A stretch of 64,000 nucleotides of DNA from Glycomyces paridis (GTDB lineage: Bacteria; Actinomycetota; Actinomycetes; Mycobacteriales; Micromonosporaceae). The translations under genes and the position numbers were made by a program. Positions 1 to 8,639 of the stretch are shown one piece after another. Below the pieces are notes generated by a model. That model was not told where the DNA came from. It was given only the letters and a program-made list of their open reading frames with translations, and did no database searches. The DNA is taken from positions 116,034 to 180,033 of the forward strand of contig NZ_STGX01000008.1 in assembly GCF_004912155.1 (NCBI RefSeq). Direction: 5' to 3'. Within the stretch, counting starts at the first letter, position 1. The number at the start of each line of letters is the position of its first letter.

Positions 1-275
1 GCATCGCAGACCGACACGCATGGCGTGTGGGTGTGGAGGGCATCGACCGGAGGGCAGGACACACGAACCACACGAGCACGAAAGCACGACAGCAAGGCAG
101 CAAGTCAGCAGGTGATCGAGCACGCTCGCGAGCGAGTGCGCGTGTGGGTGGTGTGGTGTCGCACCGCGGTCGGGCCTGTAGTGCCTGGACCGTTCAAGAC
201 AGCACATCCGGCCACCAGCGCAAGTGCAAGCGCGAGGGCGAGGGCGAGTTCGATCGGCGGGCACTACGGTGTCCT

Positions 276-780
276 GCAACGCGAAGCGAAGCGAAGTGGA
301 CCGAGCACGGCGAAGCACCACGAAACGCCGGGCGAGGAAACCGAAGCGAAGCGAAGCAGAGCAGAGCAGGGCGGGGCAGGCGAAGCGAACTGGATCGGAG
401 CGGGTACGGCGAAGCGGCACACCGTGGAGCAGTGCGGTCTTCACCGGGTGAGGCGAGGCAAGAAGCTTGCCGAGCAGGTTGAGGGCGGTATGCCGAAGTG
501 GCACAGCGCGAAGCAGTGCGGCTTTCACCGGGTGAGGCGGGGTAAGAAGGTAGCCGAGCGGGGCGGGGGCAGCATAGCGAAGCGGAGCGGCTTCACTCAA
601 CGCGAGGTTGCGGATCGGCATTCGCCAGGCGAGGCAGGCGAGATGATGCCGAGCCAGGCGGGCGTCAAAGCGGCGCGAAGCTGGGCGCCGTGGCCTTCAT
701 TGGGCGCGGCGGATCGCAGCGGTTGTCGAGATGCGGGGCGAAGCGCGTTGACGCCAAGCGAGGCAGGCGAAGCCAATCTG
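276..780 (+). repeat. GCGAAGC-rich segment
   Basis: The heptamer GCGAAGC occurs about ten times in 500 bases, partly overlapping (for example near 281, 345, 376, 409, 510, 577, 673, 738 and 767). As single-stranded DNA, d(GCGAAGC) is known to fold into an exceptionally stable mini-hairpin with a GAA loop. Whether it forms here is inference. Confidence 0.6.
402..569 (+). repeat. 84-bp direct repeat, two copies
   Basis: Two adjacent copies with an 84-base offset. The shared core AGCAGTGCGG starts at 428 and again at 512, followed in both by TTCACCGGGTGAGGCG and a GCCGAGC block. The copies differ by scattered substitutions, so this is an old duplication. Confidence 0.75.
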
Positions 781-888
781 GGGAGGCGGATCGGTCCTCA
801 CCATGCGCACCGGGGCGAGGCTGGACCAGGCTACGCGGTGCGCGACGGTGTGAAGCGGCGCAGGGCGAACAGGAAGGGGGAGCGACAA

Positions 889-1560
889 CCAGTCCAGCGG
901 CAAGACCAACCCCGGCCGCCCCGGACCGGGACAACCCGGCCACACGAACGCTCCGACACCAACCACCCAGCCCCTCGTCGCTGCCCGCTTTGAGGCCGGG
1001 CGAAACCGACCCGGCCCCGCGATCCGACCGCACGAACCACCCAGCTCATTGTCGCTGCCCGCCTTGACCTCGGGCTCCGGCCACCAGCCAAGCCGCTCAC
1101 CGCGCGGCACGGCGCCCATACGCCACCCGTTGCAGCCCAACGGGTAAGGCGAAGACCAAGCCCGAGGCAGCACAGCCAGTCCAGCGGCAAGACGAACGCC
1201 CGCCGCCCCGGACTGAGACGGCCCGGCCACGAACACGCTCCGACACCGACCACCCAGCCCTTTGTCGCCGCCCGCTTTGAGGCCGGGCGAAACCGACCCG
1301 GCCCCGGCACTACGGCCGCACGAACCACCCAGCTCATTGTCGCTGCCCGCCTTAACCTCGGGTTCCGGCCACCAGACCCCGCCGCCACTGGCCCACCAGC
1401 CGAATCACCCGGAGCAAGACCGGCCCCAGGGCGTGGCCCGTTGTGGACCCGTTGGCAAGCCGAAAACCGGGCCGAAGCGGTGCAGCCAGCCCGGCAGCGA
1501 GATGAACCTCCCGCCGCCCCGGACCGAGGTGGCCCGGTCACCAGAGCGCTCCGGCGCAGG
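889..1560 (+). repeat. ~290-bp tandem repeat with 74-bp subrepeats
   Basis: A block beginning CAGTCCAGCGGCAAGAC starts at 890 and recurs at 1177 (offset 287) with high similarity over about 190 bases. A more diverged third copy starts near 1487. Each good copy contains two subrepeats with GTCGCTGCCCGC (977 and 1051; variant at 1264, then 1339), about 74 bases apart. This is a satellite-like higher-order organisation. No coding potential is seen. Confidence 0.75.
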
Positions 1561-1639
1561 TCACTCGTGCTGATCGGGGGCAGGGCAGGCGGGCCCGGCA
1601 GGGGTGTTCACCGGTGCGGGGTCCCGGCCCGCCGGGGCC

Positions 1640-2056
1640 TCAGGCCTGGTGCTGGGGGAGCACCGAGACGAGGCGGGCGAGTTCGCTCTTGTTCACGCCG
1701 AACACGCTCACCTTCTTCTGCTGACCGCCCGGCAGCGCCCGCATGATCTTGCCCTGCGCCGGGTCGAAGTAGATCCGCTCGCCCTTGGGGGCGCCGTACG
1801 AGCGCACCTGGAAGCCCAGCGGCGAGTACAGGCCGAGCGCACCGGAGGCGGTGTCATAGGTGCAGTAAGGCCGCGAGAGGGAGAGAAGGCCCATCGCCAG
1901 GAACAGCGGGCCGAGGACGATCGGGATGTTGACGTCCCCCGTTAGCAGCTGGACGATGGCGAGCAGCAAGAAGAGCGCTCCGAGGACGATATAGAGCACG
2001 GAGAGGCCGGTGCCGATCTTGACGGTGACGACGTTGGGGTTCTGTTGTGCGGTCAT
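1640..2056 (-). CDS. small membrane protein, unknown function
   Basis: 138 residues. I do not recognise the family. The N-terminal half has two hydrophobic stretches (about residues 14-38 and 42-60), and the C-terminal half is soluble and basic (SYGAPKGERIYFDPAQGKIM, then KKVSVFGVNKSELARL), so it is probably a two-helix membrane protein with a cytoplasmic tail. I chose the ATG at 2056 because AAGGA lies 7-8 bases upstream; the frame stays open further upstream without such a site. It lies 88 bases downstream of the PHA-synthase-like gene on the same strand and may be co-transcribed. Confidence 0.7.
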   Translation of the reverse strand: MTAQQNPNVVTVKIGTGLSVLYIVLGALFLLLAIVQLLTGDVNIPIVLGPLFLAMGLLSLSRPYCTYDTASGALGLYSPLGFQVRSYGAPKGERIYFDPAQGKIMRALPGGQQKKVSVFGVNKSELARLVSVLPQHQA

Positions 2057-2144
2057 GTTGTGGTCCTTGCCATCGGAATCTGGGCGGATGAGGACGCCAG
2101 GGTAGCCCGGGATCGCAACCGCCCCGGTTCGACCGGACGGGGGC

Positions 2145-3326
2145 TCACGGCGCGGGACGGTCCAGGAAGTCCAGGAGTTCACGGTGGAGGGTCGCGCCGG
2201 TGAGCATCGCGACATGCCCGCCAGGGCAGCGCTTGACCCGCGCGGGTCGACGCAGCCGGTCGAGGAGCGCGAGGCTCGCTTCGGGCGGCACGATGTGGTC
2301 GGTCGCGGCGACAGCGAGCATGATCGGGACGTTCAGGGCGTCGAACCGCGCCGGTCGCCCGAGCAGGTGCCGGTCGCCGCTGTTGCCGCCTCTCGCGTTG
2401 TCGACCAGGTCGAACAGCAGCGCGCCGGGAATGGGCGTCTGCTCCCAGACCCAACGGGAGAGCGGGCCCGCGACCGCCCGCCAGGTCGGTTTGCGCCGGC
2501 GCCGCCAGGTCTGGCGGGCCGCGCGGATCGCGACCGGTTGCAGCCAGTGGAAGCTCTCGCGCACGATCGGCGCGGGCACCAGGCCCCGATGGTCGAGCGC
2601 GAGCACCGGCGGCAGGCGAGGCGACCGAAGGACCCCGCTCATGCCGCCGGGGACCTCGGCGTCGACCGAGGGCGCGATCACGGTCAACGAGGCCAGTCCG
2701 GAGTCGCCAAGGGCCGCATGGGCGTTCAATGCGAGTGTGCCTCCGAGACAGTAGCCGACCACATGGATTTTTGATCGGCCGGTACGCTCACGGACCGCCC
2801 GCTCGGCCTCCATGAGAGTCTCGGCATAGGCGTCGAGCCCGCGCCCCGCCTCGGCCGGGCCGGGCACGCCCCAGTCGAGTAGGTACACCTCTCGGCCCGC
2901 ATCACGAAGGGCCGCAACGAGGCTGCGGCCCAGCGCGAGGTCGAGCACCCAGGGGCGGGTGACCAGCGAGTGGACGATGAGGACAGGCAGGTCGGGGGAG
3001 AGGGGATAATCGCCTGCGCCTGCGCCTGCGCCTGCGCCTGCGCCTGCGCCTGCGCCTGCGCCTGCGCCTGCGCTGTTCGGGCCGCCGTAGCGCCGGAGCA
3101 TGGCGGGGCCGGAGCGCCAGACCACCGTTGAGGGCGTCGCGGGAACGGCCGACCGGTGGAGACCGGCGGCGAGTTCCACAACATGGGGCCAGGCGAGCGC
3201 TGCGGCCAGCAGCCGCGCGCCGCCCGCCCGGAGCCACCGGCCCGAGCGGGCGACCGGGCCCGCGTCGAGGAGCTTCCGGTCGGTCGAGGTCAAGCGCCGC
3301 AGGGCGATCCGCGTCAGAGGGGTCAA
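2145..3326 (-). CDS. PHA-synthase-like alpha/beta hydrolase
   Basis: 393 residues. The fold and motifs match the poly(3-hydroxyalkanoate) synthase/hydrolase family. GYCLGG (about residues 191-196) gives the G-x-C-x-G nucleophile elbow with Cys in place of Ser, ATDHIVPP supplies the Asp, and GGHVAML supplies the His. The length is close to class III PhaC. In PhaC the Cys carries the growing polyester chain, but no PhaE/PhaR partner, phasin or phaAB gene is nearby, so the substrate is uncertain. A pure Ala-Gly run (about residues 87-107) is inserted between the N-terminal segment and the hydrolase core; it is encoded by a DNA hexamer repeat. Start: TTG at 3326 with GGAG about 6 bases upstream. 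Confidence 0.75.
   Translation of the reverse strand: MTPLTRIALRRLTSTDRKLLDAGPVARSGRWLRAGGARLLAAALAWPHVVELAAGLHRSAVPATPSTVVWRSGPAMLRRYGGPNSAGAGAGAGAGAGAGAGAGAGDYPLSPDLPVLIVHSLVTRPWVLDLALGRSLVAALRDAGREVYLLDWGVPGPAEAGRGLDAYAETLMEAERAVRERTGRSKIHVVGYCLGGTLALNAHAALGDSGLASLTVIAPSVDAEVPGGMSGVLRSPRLPPVLALDHRGLVPAPIVRESFHWLQPVAIRAARQTWRRRRKPTWRAVAGPLSRWVWEQTPIPGALLFDLVDNARGGNSGDRHLLGRPARFDALNVPIMLAVAATDHIVPPEASLALLDRLRRPARVKRCPGGHVAMLTGATLHRELLDFLDRPAP
3011..3070 (+). repeat. (CGCCTG)10 microsatellite inside the PhaC-like gene
   Basis: Ten uninterrupted copies of CGCCTG on the + strand, followed by CGCTG. They are read on the minus strand as alternating Ala-Gly. Unit length 6 keeps the frame, so slippage would change linker length rather than inactivate the protein. 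Confidence 0.9.
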
Positions 3327-3432
3327 CGTGGCTCCATCGTGGGGGTCGGCGTTCAGGGTAATCGGCGCCGGTCCTGGATGGGAACATCGTTCCCACGAAA
3401 AGCCTTCTCTGGAGCACCGCCCCGGACCGATC

Positions 3433-3438
3433 TACCTT
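3433..3438 (+). promoter_or_regulatory. leaderless-type -10 box (TACCTT)
   Basis: TACCTT ends 6 bases before the ATG of the aldo/keto reductase, and no Shine-Dalgarno sequence is present. This fits the actinobacterial TANNNT box of a leaderless transcript. Confidence 0.5.
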
Positions 3439-3444
3439 CGTGGC

Positions 3445-4422
3445 ATGACCAAATCAGAAACCACCACCGCAGCCTCCACCGCAGTTCCCGCCGAGGCCGA
3501 CACCGCTTCCGTCAGCGCTGCCATCACTGCTTCCGCCGCCGCATCCGCGAACCTCGGCCATGCCACCGTCAACCGGATCGGCTACGGGGCGATGCAGCTC
3601 GCCGGGCCCGGCGTCTTCGGGCCGCCCGCCGACCCCGAGAACGCCAAGGCCGTGCTGCGGCACGCCGTCGACTCCGGGGTCGACCACATCGACACTGCGC
3701 AGATCTACGGTCCCGACGTCGTCAACGACCTCATTCGCGAAGCGCTCCACCCGTACCCCGAAGGGTTGATCCTCGCCACGAAGGTCGGCGGTGCCCGCGA
3801 CGCGAACGGCGGCTGGCTGCCCGCCGGGGACCCGGCCGACCTGAAACTCCAGGTGGAGGAGAATCTGCGCTCGCTGCGGGTCGAACGGCTCGGCCTCGTG
3901 AACCTGCGCCGGTTCGAGCGCGACCACGGCGCTTCGGACCAGCCGTCGGTCGAAGACCAGCTCGGGGCCCTCATCGAGCTCCGCGACGAAGGCAAGATCG
4001 ACATGATCGGCATCTCCAACGCCCACTTGGCGAGTGTGCGGATCGCGATCGAGGCCGGGGCGGTCGGCGTCCAGAACGCCTACAGCCTCGTCAACCGCGC
4101 CGACGACGACATCGTGGAGCTGTGCCGGGAGCACGGGGCCGCGTTCGTGCCGTTCTTCCCGCTCGGTTCGGCCTTCGGCGGAGGCGGCCCGAAGCACCTC
4201 GCCGCCGACGCGCAGGTGAGCGCGGTCGCCCGGAAGCACGGCGCCACCGCCTCGCAGATCGCGCTGGCGTGGCTGCTCGCCCGGTACGAGAAGATGCTCC
4301 TCATCCCCGGGACCGCCTCGACCGCGCACCTTGACGAGAACCTCGCGGTCGGCGCGATCACGCTCGACGCCGAGGACCTGGACCGGCTCGACAAGGTCCA
4401 ACCGTTCGCGCTCGGAGGCTGA
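3445..4422 (+). CDS. aldo/keto reductase
   Basis: 325 residues, NADPH-dependent oxidoreductase of the AKR superfamily (TIM barrel). Tetrad residues visible are Asp83 and Tyr88 (HIDTAQIYG) and Lys113 (LILATKVGG). The position normally held by His is Asn153 (LGLVNLRRF), a variant I recall from a subgroup of actinobacterial AKRs. The C-terminal IPGTAS segment is the usual 2'-phosphate-binding loop. The N-terminus has about 35 extra Ala/Thr/Ser-rich residues. The start is the ATG at 3445, 6 bases after a TANNNT box; a longer open frame upstream would overlap the divergent hydrolase. It faces an XRE-type regulator convergently. Substrate unknown. Confidence 0.85.
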   Translation: MTKSETTTAASTAVPAEADTASVSAAITASAAASANLGHATVNRIGYGAMQLAGPGVFGPPADPENAKAVLRHAVDSGVDHIDTAQIYGPDVVNDLIREALHPYPEGLILATKVGGARDANGGWLPAGDPADLKLQVEENLRSLRVERLGLVNLRRFERDHGASDQPSVEDQLGALIELRDEGKIDMIGISNAHLASVRIAIEAGAVGVQNAYSLVNRADDDIVELCREHGAAFVPFFPLGSAFGGGGPKHLAADAQVSAVARKHGATASQIALAWLLARYEKMLLIPGTASTAHLDENLAVGAITLDAEDLDRLDKVQPFALGG

Positions 4423-4508
4423 CCCCGGGCAAGCGGTGAGTGCGGCGCCGGGTGCGGCAGGGCAGAGGCCCGGCCGTTCGGGGGCGTGAGCCGTGCCCGG
4501 CGGTCCGC

Positions 4509-5360
4509 TCAGTCGGTCCTGTCGGTTCGGTTCGCCCTGGCGCGCAGGGCGTCGAGCTTGTCCGAGTCGGGGGTGCCCGGCGCGGCCGAGCAGAGGATGA
4601 GCCGGACGTTCGAGTCGGCGAATTTGAGCAGGTCGCAGTCGATGACCAGGTCTCCGACCACGGAGTTGTGGACGGTCTTGACCATGCTCATGTGCGGCGC
4701 CGCGCGGCCCTCGTCCCAGTAGGCGGCGAAGCGGGGGCTCTTGGCGCGCACCGTGGTCACGAGGTCCTGGAAGGTGGGGTCCTCGCCGAGCTCGGTCGCC
4801 GAGAGCCGCAGGTCGGCGACCAGCGCCCGTTCGAACATCTCGTCGCCCCCGGCGGGCGTGGCGATCTGCGCGGAGACCTCGTGCACGAAGGTGCGCACCA
4901 CGAGGTTCTCGCCGATCGCCTCGGCCAGCGGCGGGAGGTCGAAGAGGTCGCAGAGGAGCCGGTTGGCGTGCAGGAGCGTCCAGTCGGCGGTGAAGACCGC
5001 CAGCGGATGGTCCGGCATTCGGGCGACGAGCCGCCGCGCGGCGGGGGAGACCCGGGCGTCGATCGTGGTCTGGCCCGGCGGCAGGTGGTTCGCGGCACGG
5101 AACAGCAGCTCGGTCTCGCTGTCCGACAACCGGAGCGCGCGGGCGAGCGCGGACACGACCTGCGCCGACGGCGTGCGGAACCGCCCCTGTTCGAGCCGCA
5201 CCACATAGTCGGCGCTCACGCCCGCGAGCCCGGCGAGCTCCTCGCGGCGGAGCCCCTTGGTGCGGCGCCGGCCGCCCCCGGCGAGCCCGACCTCGCGCGG
5301 GTCGACCCGTTCGCGCCAGGTGCGGAGGAGACTGCCGAGCGTCTGGATCTCAGAGGGCAT
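4509..5360 (-). CDS. XRE-family regulator with MmyB-like ligand domain
   Basis: 283 residues. The N-terminal helix-turn-helix (about residues 10-75, with GLRREELAGLAGVSADYVVRLEQGR) is the classic Streptomyces-type XRE domain. The remainder (about 100-265) matches the MmyB-like ligand-binding domain: VFTADWTLLHANRLLCDLF, then FVHEV and PRFAAYWDEG. Such proteins typically repress a neighbouring oxidoreductase, and the adjacent convergent aldo/keto reductase is the obvious candidate; that link is inference. ATG start preceded by TACCAT with 6-base spacing. Confidence 0.85.
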   Translation of the reverse strand: MPSEIQTLGSLLRTWRERVDPREVGLAGGGRRRTKGLRREELAGLAGVSADYVVRLEQGRFRTPSAQVVSALARALRLSDSETELLFRAANHLPPGQTTIDARVSPAARRLVARMPDHPLAVFTADWTLLHANRLLCDLFDLPPLAEAIGENLVVRTFVHEVSAQIATPAGGDEMFERALVADLRLSATELGEDPTFQDLVTTVRAKSPRFAAYWDEGRAAPHMSMVKTVHNSVVGDLVIDCDLLKFADSNVRLILCSAAPGTPDSDKLDALRARANRTDRTD

Positions 5361-5366
5361 GGGGCG

Positions 5367-5372
5367 ATGGTA
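5367..5372 (-). promoter_or_regulatory. leaderless-type -10 box (TACCAT)
   Basis: Read on the minus strand, TACCAT ends 6 bases before the ATG of the XRE regulator, with no ribosome site between them. Confidence 0.4.
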
Positions 5373-5508
5373 GTCCGAGCCGGGCGCCCTGCGGTCAGGT
5401 CGGCGGGAGCGGAGTCGCTTCCCGCTTCGGCGTCGCCCGCTCAGGCGGCCGGGCTTCGATGGGTCGCCGACCGGCGCCTTGCTCGACGGGTGCGGTCGTC
5501 CGGGCCGG

Positions 5509-7086
5509 TCAGTAGTTCTTCCACTCCGATTCGACGCGGTCGAGGATGACCGGGTGCATGAGCGTCGAGGGCTCCATGTCCATCTCGTCGCGGTCGGGCG
5601 GGAAGACCTGCGCCGCTTCCAGCAGCTCGGGCGTGAGGGACTGGAACGGGCCGATCGAGGTGTCCAGGCTCAGAACCGGCGCCTCGCCGTCGGCCTGGAC
5701 GAGGTGGAAGCCCCAGTCGCCGAAGCTCGGCACGCTCACCCAGTACGGGGTCGGCTCGTAGCCGGAGGCCTCCAGTGTGGAGTGAATGGTCCAGAACGTC
5801 TTGGGCGCGAAGTAAGGCGAGCCGCTCTGCACGACCATCCGGCCGGTCTCGTTCAGGTGGTCGGTGGCGAGGCCGTAGAACTCGACCGAGTACAGCTTCG
5901 CGGTCTCGGTCGCGTCCGGGTCGGGCATGTCGACGATGATCGTGTCCCAGGTGCCGGTCTGCTGCCGCAGCCAGGTGAACGCGTCCTCGTTGACGACCTC
6001 GACCTTCGGGTCGTTCATCGAGCCCTCGTTGAGGTCCACGAGGTCGCCGAACCCCTGCGCGAGGTCGGTGACCGCGCCGTCGAGGTCCACGAGGGTGACC
6101 GTCTCGACGTCCTCGTAGCGCAGGATCTCGCGGACCGCGAGGCCGTCGCCGCCGCCGAGGACCAGGACGTTCGCGTGCGGGCCGCTCATCGCCGGGTGCA
6201 CGAGCGCCTCGTGGTACCGGTACTCGTCCACGGAGGAGAACTGGAGGTCGCCGTTGAGGTACAGCCGCAGGTCCCGCTCGCCGAACGGCGAGGCCGACTC
6301 GGTCATGACGATCTGCTGGTAGACGCTGTCCTCGGAGTAGACGATCGGCGCCGCGTACAGGGCCTGGCGCGCGTTCGTCTCGAACCGGTCGGTGTAGGCG
6401 AACGCCGCGATGAGCAGCACCGCCGTCCCGGCCGCCACGAGCGTGAGGAGCTGCTTCGCGAGCTTGGAGAGGTCCTCGCGGAACAGCACGTAGATGAGCG
6501 CCACGCCCGCGACCGCGTTCACCGCCCCGACCAGGAGCGCGCCCTGGATCTGCCCGAAGAACGGCAGCAGCACGAACGGGAACGCGAGACCCCCGATGAG
6601 GCCCCCGAGGTAGTCGGCGGCGTTGAGGTCGGCGACCGCCGCGCCCGCCGCCTGCTCGCGGATGCGTTGCAGCAGTTCCATGAGCAGGGGTATCTCGGCG
6701 CCGATGAGCAGGCCGATCGCGGCCGCGACGAGGACCAGCGGCAGCGAGTACAGGTCCGTCCACGCGAACGCCGCGTAGAGGAGCATGACGCTGAAGCCGC
6801 CGAGCAGCGCCAGCGCCAGCTCGACGACCGCGAACGACAGCGCGGGCCAGCGGCGCAGCGGCTTCGCCGCCAGCGCCCCCAGGCCCATCGCGAACACCAT
6901 GACCGCCAAGACGATCGAGGCCTGCTTGGCGGTGTTCCCGACCAGGTAGGCGCCCAAGGTGATGAGCGCGAGTTCGTAGACGAGCCCGCACGCCGAGACC
7001 GCGAAGGCCGTGGCGAGCAGGCCGAAGCGCGAGAGGCGGACCCGCCGCGGCGAGAGCGTGGCTTGAGGGGCGCTCTCGGCGGTCAA
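5509..7086 (-). CDS. membrane-embedded spermidine-synthase-like protein
   Basis: About 525 residues. The N-terminal ~230 residues form six to seven hydrophobic helices (GLLATAFAVSACGLVYELALI onwards). The C-terminal half is a Rossmann aminopropyltransferase domain with LVLGGGDGLAVRE (about 309-321), TLVDLD, NEDAFTWL and IIVDMPDPDATETAKLYS. The last corresponds to the family's D-x-x-D-P active-site loop, here D-M-P-D-P-D. Known members transfer an aminopropyl group from decarboxylated AdoMet to a polyamine, but no AdoMet decarboxylase is in the window. I placed the start at a TTG whose TTGA overlaps the DUF350 stop (translational coupling); an ATG at 7143 inside DUF350 is an alternative. Confidence 0.8.
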   Translation of the reverse strand: MTAESAPQATLSPRRVRLSRFGLLATAFAVSACGLVYELALITLGAYLVGNTAKQASIVLAVMVFAMGLGALAAKPLRRWPALSFAVVELALALLGGFSVMLLYAAFAWTDLYSLPLVLVAAAIGLLIGAEIPLLMELLQRIREQAAGAAVADLNAADYLGGLIGGLAFPFVLLPFFGQIQGALLVGAVNAVAGVALIYVLFREDLSKLAKQLLTLVAAGTAVLLIAAFAYTDRFETNARQALYAAPIVYSEDSVYQQIVMTESASPFGERDLRLYLNGDLQFSSVDEYRYHEALVHPAMSGPHANVLVLGGGDGLAVREILRYEDVETVTLVDLDGAVTDLAQGFGDLVDLNEGSMNDPKVEVVNEDAFTWLRQQTGTWDTIIVDMPDPDATETAKLYSVEFYGLATDHLNETGRMVVQSGSPYFAPKTFWTIHSTLEASGYEPTPYWVSVPSFGDWGFHLVQADGEAPVLSLDTSIGPFQSLTPELLEAAQVFPPDRDEMDMEPSTLMHPVILDRVESEWKNY

Positions 7087-7553
7087 GACAGCGCCATCGC
7101 GATGACCCCGCCCAAGGCGAGGTGCATCGCGGCGCTGACCCACACGGCCGGCTGGGTCCCCTCGGCGACGACGATCGCGCCGAGCTTGCCGGGGGTGAGC
7201 CAGTCGAGGACGAGGAACGCCAGGGACATGGCGCCGAGGCCGATGACGCCGTACACGAACGTCGAGACGACGCCGACGAGGACGTTGCCCTCGGAGGCCC
7301 AGATCGCGCCGACGACGATGAGGCCGACGCCGAGGACGTTGGAGGCGAGCAGGATCGCGGCGTTCATGTTGCGCTCGGTCCAGATCAGCTCGCCGAGCTT
7401 GCCGGGGGTGAGCCAGTCGGTCACGAGGTAGCCGAGCACCATGAGGACGATGCCCACGGCGCTGTAGGCGACGGCGCCGACGAGCGCGCCGAGCACGTCG
7501 TCCGACAGGAGGCCGCCGAGCGGGCCGTCGCCGGCCGCGAGGTCTTGGAACAT
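7083..7553 (-). CDS. DUF350 membrane protein
   Basis: 156 residues, four predicted membrane helices arranged as an internal duplication. The motif DWLTPGKLG occurs at residues 46-54 and again at 117-125, each after a hydrophobic hairpin, which is diagnostic of DUF350. The function is not known. It overlaps the aminopropyltransferase gene by 4 bases and follows the DUF4247 gene by 34 bases, so the three are almost certainly one transcript. Confidence 0.85.
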   Translation of the reverse strand: MFQDLAAGDGPLGGLLSDDVLGALVGAVAYSAVGIVLMVLGYLVTDWLTPGKLGELIWTERNMNAAILLASNVLGVGLIVVGAIWASEGNVLVGVVSTFVYGVIGLGAMSLAFLVLDWLTPGKLGAIVVAEGTQPAVWVSAAMHLALGGVIAMALS

Positions 7554-7587
7554 TGGAGGCTGTGCCTTTCGAATCGCGGGTCTGGAC

Positions 7588-8049
7588 CTATTTGCCGGAG
7601 CCGGGGCCGCCGCCCCGGAAGGGCGAGGGCGGCGAGGAGGACCATCCCCACAGGATGAACACCGAGGAGTAGTGGTTGTAGCCGCTGCGGTAGTCGTGCA
7701 GGAGGATCTTGGAGCCGCCGTTGTAGGGGGAGATGGCGACGATGTGCTTGGAGTACTGGAGGTAGTAGGTGCCTCCGGAGGAGCGTTCCTCCATGGCGTC
7801 GGCGTCGTCGTCGATCTGGTCGGCGACGGTCGCGGGGGACGAGCTGGAGGTGTAGGCCGTCCCGCCGCCCTCGTCGAGGTTCGCGGCCCGCGTGTAGTGG
7901 TCGCGGATGGTCCCGGTGGGGTTCGAGAAGTTCGAGTTCATCAGGAACACGCCGCCGCAGCACAGCGCGATCACGACGACGATCGCCGTCCAGTGCTTCC
8001 AGTTCATGCCGCGCGACGCCGGCGCGGCGGGGGACTGCTCGTGACTCAT
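7588..8049 (-). CDS. DUF4247-type membrane-anchored protein
   Basis: 153 residues. One membrane helix (about residues 18-36: WTAIVVVIALCCGGVFLMN) is followed by an extracytoplasmic domain with YYLQYSKHIVAISPYNGGSKILLHDYRSGYNHY. This resembles DUF4247 as I recall it from the same gene neighbourhood in Streptomyces. The C-terminus is Gly/Ser/Pro-rich. Function unknown; the conserved position between DUF2617 and DUF350 suggests it works with them at the membrane. Confidence 0.75.
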   Translation of the reverse strand: MSHEQSPAAPASRGMNWKHWTAIVVVIALCCGGVFLMNSNFSNPTGTIRDHYTRAANLDEGGGTAYTSSSSPATVADQIDDDADAMEERSSGGTYYLQYSKHIVAISPYNGGSKILLHDYRSGYNHYSSVFILWGWSSSPPSPFRGGGPGSGK

Positions 8050-8103
8050 GGTGTCCTCGGTCGTCTGTCGGGGGGATCGGTCCAGCTTACGGTCGCGGTG
8101 CCG

Positions 8104-8595
8104 TTAGACGGGTACGACGGTGCCGGTGGTCGTGACGACCTCGCCGTACTGGGGATAGGTGTGCACGGTCCGCCAGGTCAGCGGGGCGGTGCCGGTGACC
8201 TCCAGGGCCGTCAGGGCGTCGGGGTCCTCGCCGAAGACGCCCACGAGCAGGTCGGGGGCGTCGCTGCGCATGAGCGCGCGGTCGCGCAGGGCCCGCACGC
8301 GCGAGCGCAGCTCGGGGACGGTGAGGCTCTCGACGGTGCACTCGTAGCGGTGCCGCCAGGAGCCGACGCGCTGGCTGAACGCCTCGGGCAGGTCGGGCGC
8401 GAAGTCTGACCGGTAGGCGAGGGTCTCGGCGATGAGGCCGTCGGGGGTTGCGACGACGGCCTGGTGGCTGGCGCCCAGGAGGCGCAGGGACAGCCGGAGG
8501 GGTCCGGCGTCGCGTTCCATGCGGTCGAGCACCGGCATCGACGGGGCGTCGGGCCGGAAGGTGAGCGAGGCGGCCGAGACGTCGATGAACGGCAC
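8104..8595 (-). CDS. DUF2617 family protein
   Basis: 163 residues. It matches my recollection of DUF2617 (conserved segment around ELRSRVRALRDRALMRSDAPDLLVGVFG, then TWRTVHTYPQYGEVVTT). Soluble, function unknown. The frame is open upstream of the GTG at 8595 with reasonable sequence (PTLIAHIE), so the true N-terminus may lie 10-16 codons earlier; the only nearby candidate is a CTG close to the end of the DUF4178 gene. It lies in the same-strand cluster. Confidence 0.75.
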   Translation of the reverse strand: MPFIDVSAASLTFRPDAPSMPVLDRMERDAGPLRLSLRLLGASHQAVVATPDGLIAETLAYRSDFAPDLPEAFSQRVGSWRHRYECTVESLTVPELRSRVRALRDRALMRSDAPDLLVGVFGEDPDALTALEVTGTAPLTWRTVHTYPQYGEVVTTTGTVVPV

Positions 8596-8639
8596 CTCGA
8601 TATGGGCTATCAGCGTGGGCTCCGGGGGATCGTCGTCGG

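Larger units (their letters stand above)
1..1639. other. gene-free, repeat-rich left end
   Basis: I find no credible gene here. Open frames exist on both strands, but they are low-complexity Arg/Gly/Ala/Pro translations of repeats, overlap in several frames, and lack ribosome sites or recognisable domains. The left part (about 270-780) is purine-rich and studded with the heptamer GCGAAGC. The right part (about 889-1560) is a higher-order tandem repeat. The following gene points leftwards and ends at 1640, so nothing transcribed from within the region is evident. Confidence 0.7.

Noticed and set aside
25-993. Overlapping open frames in the left 1 kb
   Set aside because: Composition follows the DNA repeats, no ribosome site, no motifs, and several frames are open at once.
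889-1560. Possible CRISPR-like array
   Set aside because: Units are ~290 bp with no short repeat/spacer periodicity and no cas genes anywhere in the window.
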